Below are positions 36,326 to 47,670 of a DNA stretch of 64,000 nucleotides, piece by piece. Source of the stretch: Strix aluco (taxonomy: Eukaryota > Chordata > Aves > Strigiformes > Strigidae); contig NC_133938.1 of the NCBI RefSeq assembly GCF_031877795.1, positions 14,106,920 to 14,170,919 on the forward strand, in the 5' to 3' direction. Position 1 is the stretch's first letter, and the number at the start of each line of letters is the position of its first letter. Both the position numbers and the translations under genes were made by a program. The notes below the pieces were generated by a model that was not told the origin of the DNA, ran no database searches, and worked only from the letters and a program-made list of their open reading frames with translations.

Positions 36326-38151
36326 GAGTTTTTCGAGGCTTGCTCTGCAGCATAGTTTAAATTCATGTTGGGTTTTGTCAGTGTCATGGCTGTAGTGTAT
36401 AGGCTATAAACAAAGTTGTCAGAACAGCGTAGCACGCTTTTGTAGTGAACTTCCTTCCAGTTACTTCCAGACACCTCCTGAAATTTGTCTGGGGCAAGCC
36501 ACAGAATGGTTTTCAAGAAAATCAACTGTGGCTTTACTTTTAATGAAAAAACAGTATATTACCCTCTGGTGATGTTTATTTTCAGATAAAGTAACTGTCC
36601 TTAAAGGTTGGAATTACTGTGATTTTTAAAAAGCCCTCGAGTGTCAAAAGAGCTATAGACTTTTTTAATTCAAGAGAGATACTTCGTTTATTCAACATGT
36701 GAAGGAACACTAAATTGCAACTACTGTGGTTGTTTTTTCAGTGTTCGTAATTTTGTTATGCTTTTCAATTTTTATTACTTATAAAAACATAATTAAAAAA
36801 TCTTGACAATCTTTAATGAAATCACAGCACTACTTTTGTTAAAGTATTTAACTTCATCTAAGTTGTAGTTGACAATGAATTGTTATTTCAGCAGCAAAAT
36901 TTTTCAGAGCCTTTTCAGTTTGGTGTTTTCATCAGCTGGCGATGCAGACCACTGAATGGATTCTTGCTTAATTTTGTACTTGGTAGTTTTTGGGACTCTG
37001 TTGCAGAGGGAGGTGATCCACAAGCAATTCTGGTTCATTGGGTGGCAAATCTGTCAGTGGTCTCTGTGAGTTCTGGGCTCGTGACGCTTTGCTTCTGGAT
37101 CTCTTTTGAAATGAGAACAGACAAACTATCACCAAAATTAGCCTGGCAGTATGGAAAATAGTTCTGCAATAGGGACAAATTTATGTTAGAAACAAGAAGT
37201 TAAAAAAAATTAGTGTAAGGTAGGATTTAGTTCTTGGAACAAAGCTTCAAGGAAGTGAACGATTAGTGTTTAAGCCAGAGAGTTTGATAGTCTGGGAAGG
37301 GCAATAGGATGGGATCCTTTTGGTAGGCATTACCTTTCTTAGCTATTAGGTTTGTAGAGTTTACATCAAAGTTAATTATCTGAGTTACTCAATCTTTGTT
37401 TTGATATTCTGTTCACTGAATACAGGCAGAATTATAAGTGCAGTGTTAATTTATCAAGCTTTATTGGACTGTGGTGGAGCATACAGATGCAGTGGAATAA
37501 AGCTTTGCCAGGAACGTACTGCTAAAGTGTTACAATAAAGAGATCCAGGGTTTATCAAGGCGTGTGATGTACGGTGAATTGCTGATCCAAATCAACTTGT
37601 CCAATTTATCTGAAACCTCTCAGGGCTTTTAATTTGTGAAACAAATGGTTTACATTCTATTATATAATCAGCATATATCAAAATAAGTATTTTTTGAAAT
37701 AAATATGAGCAGGTGTTCATAGGTGAAATTATTTGGTAAAGTAGCTAAATACATGGTTATTTTGCAATCATTTGCTTGTTTAATTTTTTCTTGAAGTTAA
37801 ATCTAGAAGTCAGTGTCAATCTTTGAATTGTGAATTTTACTCATGTTCTTTATCCCAAAGAGTATACAAAACAAAATGTTACTTGAGAGTGAATAAACCA
37901 AAGCACTTAGAAACCAAACAAACCTTTGGAAGCGAAAGCAGAGGAAGACGATGCAGTTTATGCCACACGTAGTTTGCAGTTACAAGAGTTCGGATTTATT
38001 TGGTGTGATTCTCCATCTGATGAGGGGTTTGCTTTGTTTATTTTTCTTCTGTTTTTAATCTAGTCTGGTGTTATGTCAGTTGTCATATGTACCAAAATCA
38101 AGTCTATCCAATACTGTAATCCAACTGCAGATTTACTTCACTAGTAGACTT

Positions 38152-38172
38152 CCCCCCCCCCCCCCCCCCCCA
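38152..38172. repeat. Poly(C) tract, C21
   Basis: Twenty-one consecutive C bases in otherwise AT-rich intron DNA. On the minus strand this is G21, capable of quadruplex formation and prone to slippage, so its length in the assembly may be unreliable. Confidence 0.9.
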
Positions 38173-38325
38173 AGTGGAGTAATATTTTCAGTCACTGTCC
38201 TGTGCTAAAATCACCTTTAGGTGACATTAGAAGCACAAGACCCTGAATCATCCTTTATGTTGTCTGGTGGGGAACTGACTTCTGCACCTGCTCAGTGGTA
38301 GTGAACTTGTTTTGTTGCCTTTATA

Positions 38326-38392
38326 TATGTGTATAAATGTATATATATATAACATTTAATATTACATATAATAATATATAATATTATAATCA
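38326..38392. repeat. AT-rich low-complexity stretch
   Basis: Alternating TA, ATA and TATAA units with many small inverted repeats, located between the C21 tract and the minisatellite. Confidence 0.75.
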
Positions 38393-38499
38393 ATCACCAC
38401 CTCTGTTTTAAGACTCCTGCAGATCTGGAGAGTTTTTCAGAAGCGGAGCCCATGGCGTGTCTCATGTGGAGCTTTGCCTGGGGCTGTTGGACAGGGACT

Positions 38500-38663
38500 T
38501 CCTTCTGATTATTTCTTTTCCTCCTTCTGATTATTTCTTTTCCTCCTTCTGATTATTTCTTTTCCTCCTTCTGATTATTTCTTTTCCTCCTTCTGATTTC
38601 TTTTCCTCCTTCTGATTTCTTTTCCTCCTTCTGATTTCTTTTCCTCCTTCTGATTTCTTTTCT
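38500..38663. repeat. Two-phase minisatellite: four 22-nt units then four 19-nt units
   Basis: Units start at 38500, 38522, 38544 and 38566, each 22 nt with core CTTCTGATTATTTC. They are followed by units at 38588, 38607, 38626 and 38645, each 19 nt with core CTTCTGATTTC, which differ by loss of three bases (ATT/TAT). The spacer is TTTTCCTC throughout. The array is nearly perfect and pyrimidine-rich on this strand. The repetitive minus-strand peptide it would encode (EIRRRKRN-like) is an artefact. Confidence 0.95.
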
Positions 38664-39619
38664 GAAGCTCCATCTCATCTGTTCCTCAAAAGTGAGCAGC
38701 TTTTTCAAATTTTCTGTCACTGTGTGGGAATCTTTCCTTAATGAAGTACCAGAATGAGGAGTACTCCCTGCTTCTTCCCTTATAGGGGAACATTTATCTC
38801 CTTTTGAAGAGATGAGAGCAGGAGGGAATTCACAAAAAAAGCAACATGTGAAATTCACGAGTTTTTCGGTAATCTAAGTAGTCAATGATTTGCAGAGGCA
38901 CATTTGTTGTGACAGTCCAAATAATTTTGCTTTGTGATGGGTCATTCCAGGAAAATATGTTCCAAAGATAGTAACATCAATTTCTCGGTGTAGTAAGTCA
39001 CCTTTTTTCATGCTTGCTAAAGTCTTAGCCCTTTGCTAGGGATATGTGAATTTTGTTGGATAAATTTGGTGCCTAGGGGTTGGATTCCCAAAGCAAATAG
39101 TTGCGCTGGAGCATTTTGTGATAAGTATCTCTGATGAAATAGATTGTTATATAAAGCGGTTTTTGGCTGTGACGATGTCTGGCCTCTCATGAAACAGCTT
39201 GTTTTTGGAGCTGTGTTCTTATGAGCAAATTCTGATCAGTACGTCAGATTCTATGGGGCTCAAGGGATAAACATATTTTAAATTTTGTTTTTGGAGTAGC
39301 AAAGTGAACTCCCTGTAATTATGGACAGGAGGAGTTTATTTCAGAATGAATTTATCTATGGGAACAAATTATGATATGGAGAAATGTCTGATTTTTTTCA
39401 TGTATGGAACACAGTCTTATCCTGAGAAAAATACTTCTACATTCAAATTATTCTTGTTAAGATCTTTTTCCATGCAGTTATCTGATTACTTTCGTTCCAG
39501 TTTTACCTCCCCTCTACTGCAGAAAATAGCCACTCCTGGTGTTTTTTTGAAAGACCTCAGCTCTTTATTTCATATGATTAAATCAGCTCTTACTCAGTTG
39601 ATTTTTACTGCCTAGATTA

Positions 39620-39720
39620 ATTTCTAGCAGTCTCTTCTCATGTAATCTCTTCCCTTTCCAATTTGTTATGCTAATTGTGTCTCTCTGAATTTGCTCTGCC
39701 TTCTTCTTGTCCTCAGATTG
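39620..39720 (-). mobile_element. Possible old CR1 fragment
   Basis: CTCTTCTCATGTAATCTCTT and the downstream CTCTGAATTTGCTCTGCC recall the reverse complement of the CR1 internal segment that in good copies reads like TTGCTCTTCTCTGGACTTTC. The match is loose and short. Confidence 0.22.
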
Positions 39721-42700
39721 TCTCATGCAACAAGGCTTGATGGTTGGTTTTTGTGCACTTAGGGCTACATTTAGCTTACAAATTGTTGAATCACTCCAGC
39801 CTAGAAGCTTCTGGAGCTGGTCTGAGTGGTCCTTTCAGTGAATATGCTGCCGGAAAAGATGAGAAGGGCAGTGGTGCATTAACAGGGAGGCTCTTGGTGG
39901 AATAACCCCATTCCATGCCACCCTGGTTGCTCCACCAGGTATTTCGGGTGCTGAGACAGACTTATGGTTGGTATGTGCTGAAGAAGGTCAGTAGGTTGCA
40001 GGTTTTACACTAACTAAATTCTAGGCCATGTAGTTGCATACAGTATAAGGTACTGCTTTGTACAAGGCAATCCTCTGTGCATCTCATTTTAGTGTTTTTG
40101 TATGTGTAGTCATGTATATGCATGCACAGTGACACTTTGCTGGGAGTTCATACCTGTGTTACCCTTGAAGCACCTCCCTCCATTCCTGTTTTCTGTATTC
40201 TTTATTAAGCTGGCAGTTTAAATTTCTGTTATACTACATTATGCTTACACGTGCAATGGGCATCATGTATATGAGCTCGTTGCTTTATTAATGCTGTTTC
40301 TATGCCTTCAAATATTTCTAGTTGTATTGTCCCTACAACAAAATAGTTAAAAAATTGTCCCTTCTCTTGTGCTCTCATGACTGGTGATTTTCATAATCAG
40401 AAAATGCAACTGAGGAAAAGCAGATACAAGACGTCCCAAGATGCAGGTCCGTGCTTTGCCAGCGAGGCCCTTGTCACCATGCACAGTACAGCCACCCCAG
40501 ATCTCATGGGTGGCTGCTCTGCACAAGTGAATTCTCTTACACTATCAAAACACGTTAGTCAAAGCTGCAGCCTCTGTGAGCTCGTTGTGCCTGCACAGGC
40601 ACTGTCAACAAGGAAAGTGATCTTTTCTGTTGAAAAAGAATAAATTAGGCTTTCAATTTCCAGTTGTCTGTTTCTGAAGACTGAGGGAGATACTCTTAAA
40701 CATGTTTAGTGAACCTTGCAGCTTTGAATGCTGCTGTAAAAGTTACTTTCACAGGGAAAAATGCACTTTGTCTGTCATTTTCAAGATTCAGATTTTAAAG
40801 GACATAATCAATGATAATGACTATGTTTGTGCTGGCTTTTGTCATTGAATTCTTGTCATGTTTTGCTAGAACAGTTGTCTGTTGACACCATACAAAAATG
40901 GACTGTGTTGTCAGAGTACGGAAGATGTAGTTTGAGTTGGGTCAGGGCTACGCTCACACCCTGCCTGTGGCAGACTGAGTGGTACAGGAGAGGTGACCTG
41001 CTGCAGGACGCCCATGCAAGTACCTGTTAGATGTTGTCACTGCATCTCTTGAGTCAGGTGCAAACCCATCTCAGGAGCCCATTTCTGCCACAATGCTTTT
41101 AATAAATGAACCAGTTTCATAGGGAAAGGAAAAAAGCTTTTTGCTAGCAGGCCTTCTAGATACATCTCTTTATCTCTAGCCTGAAGCATCAATACAGTAA
41201 TGGTTATTGTTGACTGCAGGTTGTTACTTCTCTTCCAGTCCTTGCTGTGTCAGAAGAGGTCAGATCAGGAGCGGCTGTTTGACTGAATAAAATGCTCCCT
41301 GAGTTCCTCTGGAAACTGAAAAAAAATCTCATATGAGTTTGCTTGTCTTTCAAGCTACACTAGAAGAAGGGCTCTCACTCTTCCTCATATCATGACCTTT
41401 TAAGTGCTTGCTGAGTTTCTCAATACATCTCTGCAAATTCAATTACTATTCTTGCTTAAGTTCCTCTGAATGAGCTTCTGATACTCAAGGTTAAATTGCT
41501 GAAATGTTACTGTAATTCCTAAAATTATGGCCCAAAAGATATTTTAGAATAAATAGCTGATTTTAGGGGTTAGGAGGAAAGAGAACACTCATTCTGATTG
41601 AAGTTTTTGTTAGTCTCAAGACAGAAATGTCTTTTTAGCTTAGTTTCCTGTGGAATAAGGTTTAAGCAGCAACTCAGACAATTTTGAGCGTGCTTGTGAT
41701 GCCACCATGAAAATACTCCATGGAAAGAAATCGCAGGTGTTTGCAGAGAGAGAATAGCAAAGTTTAATACAATGCATTTAAAAATGAAATCTACCTATTC
41801 AGATGTGTTTATACGATGCTAGAAACCCTTGGATAAGATGTTCATGTCTTGTTTTAGTGTCTGCTCCGTTGGGGATTTGCGAATCTGAGTCACTTGTCTC
41901 CCTCATCTGAGCGGGACGTGACAGTTGGTTGTAGAGACCTTTCTTTTATTTTGGATTCTTAAGAGGCCCAGCTGGCAAATTTCCACCAGGTTACATGAGA
42001 AATGGAATGAGCATTGGTTTAGAGTATACCCACCTAAAGTTATATTGGATTTCAAAGGTACTGCTTCTGTGTTCAGAATCAGTCTGTTCCTATTTTCATC
42101 TTTTACAGCTTGTAGAGATCTTACAGGCCTTCGCCTTTCTGAGAAATATGAATCATTTAAAAAAAATGTTTTTAAGTGTGGGCCAGGGCGTAGTTTATCA
42201 TAGAGTGCTTAGAAACTCTATATTAATTATGGCTATATTTGTAATTCAAGTGTTTACCTTCCTGTCACAGAAGTCAGGGAGTTGAGCAACTGAGATACTC
42301 TCTCAACGGGAAAGAAGTTCTGGAGAAGAAATGGATGGTGGTCAGCATACTGTCCTGCAGTAATGATGTGAACCAGGGAAGGAAAAAGAGCTGAGATTGA
42401 CAGATTGTCCTTTACCAAAGGCTTTTGCGGAAGCATAATTATAGTTTTTGTTATCTACGTTTACTTGTGCTGTTTGGAAAAACTTATGTAAAGCCTTCTT
42501 CTGAAAATGCAGTGCCATCAGAATGCAATGGGATTGGTTTGTTTGGGAGAGAAAAAGTAAGGAAGGCAGTTTCCAGTCATGTGAGAACATTGCATTTTCA
42601 AAGCAACGTGGCCCTGTGTTTACTGCAAAATTGCTTGCTGCTTGATTTTTAAATTTATATTATATGTAAGAATTAAACCATAAAGATCTATAAATTGAAA

Positions 42701-43467
42701 CACGATTATTTCATTCCAAATAGATGTCAGTGACTTTCACAGAAAATCTTTTTTTTTTTTCAATTTTGAAGTTGCCATCTCAAAAAATTAAATTCTGAAA
42801 ACTTCAGCCAAATAAATTTGCCATTCATAATCTCCCCTTATTTATTCAATTGGTAAAGTTTTTGGATTCTGTGCTTGATATTAGAAAGCAAGTCAATTTG
42901 ACATACACTCCAATTTTGTTTGAAATGAGAGAATTCTTCCTATTTCCTAGATATTACACTTATTCAGACCTTTCTTGCTTGAAAATACCATACACTGCAT
43001 AACCATTTTTGGAAAATTATACATGGCATAACCATGGTTGGATGGTTATTTTAGGAAAGCTCTCTTTCCTGACTGTCTAAAGACTTTAAATGGTAAACTT
43101 GTTGCTGAGAAATCTCTGGGACAAATACACTCACATGGAACAACTCCAGGAAGTCCTTCATCCTCACCAGGTTTAACACGACAGACATCAGGGTGTGATA
43201 TACGTTCATATATTCTGTGAGATATTTAGTATGTTGTTAATTCACAATTGTAAGTTTTTCATGGTGGTTATAAATGCTTTCTAGCAGAAGTTACTTGTCT
43301 CAGTAGTGGTGTAGAATCAGCTCATGTCTAAGAGAACGCATTATTTGGATCCTCTTCTGGGAAATATGCTGTTTAGATTTAAAACAGAGCAATAATTCTT
43401 ATTTCATGTGCTCTTAAGACTTAAATTTGACATTAAAATATTCAGAAATTGCTCAATTGCAACTTGG

Positions 43468-43590
43468 GTTACAAGCTCCCTGAGGAAGGTGCCTGTTTAC
43501 TGTGTGCGTGCACAGTGCCCAGCAGAGCAGGAGCACAATTCTGTCGTGTGTTCTGTGTATGTGCTTTTAGAAATAGTAACAGTCATGTAG
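43468..43590 (+). mobile_element. Ancient SINE/LINE 3' tail (L3/CR1-like or MIR-type)
   Basis: TTACAAGCTCCCTGAGGAAG, then CCTGTTTACTGTGTGCGTGC and ACAGTGCCCAGCAGAGCAGG follow in order the widespread amniote tail of the form TGTAAGCTCCTTGAGGCAGG...TGTGTATGTACAGCGCCTAGCACA. A degraded TAGAAATAGTAACAG would be the terminal TAATAATAA-like end. The family is tentative, but the ordered matches are good. Confidence 0.55.
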
Positions 43591-46531
43591 CAGAACACTA
43601 CAGAAAGGGTTTACACCAGGAATTACAGTAAGGTTTTAGTAATTGCGACTCATTCTTTTGGATTAATTCTCATATCGGATGAGGTGAAATAGCTGAGCGA
43701 CTGAATGAGCCTGAGCTGCGTTGTAGGTGATATACTGTCTCTTGCTGAAGGATTGCTCTTATCTACTCCAGACTGAGCAGGGAGTGCAGAGCAGCTCGTA
43801 AGCTCGCTCTTAGCTCTTCTCTTTAATGAGCCCTGTGAAGACCTTATTCAAAGACATGTGCTAAGGGCGGGTTTGAAAGGCATTGGAGTTGTCTTTCTGC
43901 AAGGTTTCCCAAAGAAGTCTGAAGATGAGCATTTGAGTAAGGAATGTCCTGAAGTGAGGTTTGTAAGACAATTAGGTCTCAATACTAAACTCACAGAAAC
44001 CAAAGATTTCTTTGTCATTGGAGAAATGAAGTTAATGACTGATCTCCAGCTGGTCCCCTACTTGCTGTCCCAGACCTGTGTGCTGCCAGCTGCCTCAGGT
44101 GGCTTGAACTCTGGCATAAGCTGGCTGTGCATGGCTGTGTGGCCACCCCAGTGTTACGGGAGATGTAAAGCATGTTGTGAATCTGCCTGTGAGCAACTCG
44201 TCACCCATGTTATGACAAACATCAGGACACGGGGAGGAAGACTCTTGTGCTGGCAGGGATGTGGCCAGCTGTGTTCTCTTCTGCCTTACTGCATGGAAAG
44301 GTGTTAAAACAGAAGGTGAAGCAGGAAGGACGTGAGGATCCATGTAAGCGGTAGCAATTTGTTTTAGGATTTACAGTTCATTAGTGTGTTGGAAATAAAA
44401 TTGAATTCCCATTTTACCAGGAGCGTGCATTTGCAGAAGTAGTGAGAAATAAATCACTCTTAAATGGAGATCTGATTTTTCTCTTCCCTCCTCCACCTAA
44501 AAGGTGGTCCAACTGCACAGAAGTCCCTTTTAATTTATTTGCCAATATTAAAAAAAAAAATTGCAAATTATATATACCAGCTTGGTAAATATATTGCTAA
44601 TTCATTAGCTTTGATATTTCCGTTCATAGCTTCTTAGTGTACTTCTTCAGAATGATGTATAGAATAAGTCACTTTATTAAAGGTGTTTTTTAAAAAAATA
44701 ACATGAAAGGAACACATCACATCTTCATTTGCCCCCAGGCAGATTTGAAAATACTGCAAGATAGCACCAAGTCATTAGGTGACTATGACTGCAATCCGTC
44801 TTTAAAAAGATTTTGTTTCTTCCACTGTGTATGTTGCATACATGGTAAGCATAAACATACATAAAATATAATTACAAATTAATACATCTTTTTTTTTTTT
44901 TCCCTCCTTATTTTCCCCCTACACCCATGTAATAAACTCCATAATTTCTCAAATAATTAAATTGAAGTTCTGACTCCATTGGTAGACAGTAGAGCAGGTT
45001 TTTTACTTTTTTAGAGTTGTTACTCGGTCTTGCAGGCTCCTCACACATCAAAGCTATCTGCATTCCTGAATTCTAGAAGAGGTGAAAAGGCCACTATATA
45101 TCATCACTGACTCACTGTGAAATTCTTCTCCCTTCTTTTAACATTTCTAATATGTATGGATACCTCTGGATTCAGTGGTATTTGCCCTGAAAGCCTCCAC
45201 GTATGTGCTGTTCCTCTGAAATCAGGGAGTGACCTGTCCAAGGAACCCTTAGAGAATTCAGCCTAATTCCTGGTTTCTTAGACAAAAGTAACAAATCTGG
45301 GAGAATTAAAAAAATGGCCAGGTAAGAATTGGCAGATTCTGCATTCCCTGTAGAAGAACATTTTCTTGCTCTTAAAGATGTAAGTGGAGGATTTGCCTCT
45401 GGTAGCTGAGGCTATATTGTATCTCTCCTCAGACATGTAAATACAGTGGAGGATGTCTTTAGTAATGAAGCAGCATGAACGTGGTGATGTTTAAAAAGAC
45501 AGTTCACCTCTAAGCTATTGATTTGATCCTGGGCATAATAGTAATTAAATGCTGAATTTGTTAATATAATTATGGACCTTTGCAGCTCCTTTTTGCTCCA
45601 GGTTGTCTGTATATTGTCTCTTTTTTTCTGTATTCAGACAGTTCTCTTCCTCCCCAGTATTATGTGTTATTTGTCACTCTTTCTTTGGGTATTTGTAGGG
45701 TATTGGTGAGAGAAGTGGTGTTGCTCCTAAATCATGAGAATATTTATTTAACCAATAAAAATGTGATTGTTTTCCAAATGAGTGTGAAAACCTGAAAAAG
45801 GAGAGCAAGAAAAGAGACGTAATAGGCTATTCCCAGGGTTTGAAGCTTTACCCAACTGACCCTAATGGAGGAATAAATGGATCCTGAATATGTATAGTCC
45901 TTACATCCCTAAATACTTATTTATTTGATTTGTTTGTGCTTCTCAGGATGGTCCTTATTATTCAGTATTAGAAATACTTATTGTTTTCTGGTCCCAAGAG
46001 GTCTAGCAGTTGTCCTGTGAAGTTTCTCTCAGCATTTCTGGGTAAAGAATATTTTAATTTTATCTGTAAAATTGATTTTTTTGTACAAGAGGTTTTTGTT
46101 GTAGGCCTTGTTGTTAGGCAACAATACGTTCCTCGCTCAATGGAAGCAGGCTTTCTTGTAACTTTAAAACATGTTGCTCAGGAAACAGGTTGTTTATTTG
46201 ACTTTGATACGGACACTATGTCTTTTCATTATGAAGTGAGTCATCTACTGTTTTCAATGCTAAAAATCTTCTCTATCCATATCCATTTTGCTTTCCTTTC
46301 AAATGAGTTAATCAGTTGAGCTGTGAGAGTAATTACATTGCCAGCTAGTTGAACCAAAGCATTTCTAGTTTTGTCGTGGAGTAGAGGAAAGAAAGAAAAA
46401 ACTCATTCCAAGCTAGAAATATCTGGATTTTTTTTGAGGAACAAAAGAGAGGTGACCTGGAATGCTTCATTCAAGTCCAATCTGAATTTATGTTATGGCA
46501 AAACAGATGCAAATAGGTAATGTCTAAGGGG

Positions 46532-46690
46532 AATCATAGAATGGTTTGGGTTGGAAGGGACCTTAAAGATCACCTAGTCCCAACCCCCCTGCCATGGGCA
46601 GGCACACCTTCCACTAGACCAGGTTGCTCAAAGCCCCGTCCAACTTGACCTTGAACCCTTCCAGGGAAGGGGCATCCACAGCCTCTCTGG
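46532..46690 (-). mobile_element. CR1 LINE 3' end, well preserved
   Basis: AATCATAGAATGGTTTGGGT, then TTGGAAGGGACCTTAAAGAT, CACCTAGTCCCAACCCCCCT, GCCATGGGCAGGCACACCTT and CCACTAGACCAGGTTGCTCA are close to the avian CR1 consensus, read as its reverse complement. The ATCATAGAAT at the left is the 3'-terminal octamer. The copy is 5'-truncated after about 160 bases, typical of CR1. Its high match makes it one of the younger insertions here. It lies antisense within the PTGFR intron. Confidence 0.97.
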
Positions 46691-47569
46691 AAAGTTGACA
46701 GAAAATAAAAGCTTCACTTTCAGTTAATGTTTGCAAGTTTATGCACACAAAAAAATCCTTCTGTTTATGAGGCTTACTTCATAATTTTATTCCTGCCTTA
46801 TACAGAGCATGGTAATGCCAAAGGCATTTAATAAAATATAAACAGTGAGTATAATGTTGTGGCACTTTACATTTGTTTTCAGTAATTTTGACAAATTCTT
46901 GCATACATAAAAATCTCATTTCAAATGATGTTTCCAAATGTTTGTTCAGAAAGTGTATTGCCATCCATAAATACTTTGCATAAAACTGTAAAACCACAGA
47001 TGGTGAAAATGTCACTCTTGACTCTAATGGCACAGTAATGGAGTGCAATAGACGGTGAGTCCTCTGCATGAGTCTGCATGAGGAGAGCAGAAAGCTCAGA
47101 AGAACTGAACAGCCTCAGCAAGGAGGGATCATATAGCAAGGTCAGACGGAGCTGAGCTGCTGGGTGACAAACACCCACAGAGCATTAATTTAATGTCATG
47201 GCTGCAGTGTTGTATATATGCTGCTACACTGCAGTCCTTTCTTTGGCATTCAGTTGATGTGAGATCTGCCCTACCATTTCAGAGGGCTGCTTGGACACTC
47301 TGTTTCAAGGCTTTGATCTTGCTAACATGAGACAAGGCACATGAATCCTGAATGGTACCATGTTCATTAAGCAGCATCATCACCTGGTGAGAAATTGCCT
47401 GGTCACAGAATCTACTGTGTCTGAGAAAGAAATATTAGGAACTATTTTCATTTGCCTTGTGGCAAATGTTGTGTTTTCCTGTTTTGTCTATACTTTTTTG
47501 AGTTTTATCACATCAGTAGTGCTTTAGGAACACCCCTGAGCACCTTTACTTTAGCTTTACAGTACCTCC

Positions 47570-47670
47570 AAAAGGTTTACGCAGCTCCATTTTAAGAAGG
47601 GTAAATATGGAGCACATGGAGGCTAAATAAACTTCTACAAAATGTCTTTGCAACCTCAGGTACCTCCGGT
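47570..47670 (-). mobile_element. MIR-like SINE fragment, diverged
   Basis: CTCCATTTTAAGAAGGGTAA followed by GGAGCACATGGAGGCTAAAT resembles the reverse-complement MIR core CCATTTTACAGATGGGGAAACTGAGGCACAGAGAGGTTAAG, in the same order. Downstream matches fade. Weaker than the copy at 14790. Confidence 0.4.

Noticed and set aside
38500-38663. Regular repeats considered as a CRISPR-like array
   Set aside because: Units are directly tandem without unique spacers, and the setting is a vertebrate intron.
38553-38858. Minus-strand frame encoding a Lys/Arg/Glu-rich repeated peptide
   Set aside because: It is simply the translation of the 22/19-nt minisatellite.
43858-44307. 149-codon plus-strand frame in the PTGFR intron
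   Set aside because: It opens at GTG, not ATG, is rich in scattered Cys and shows no domain; chance is adequate.
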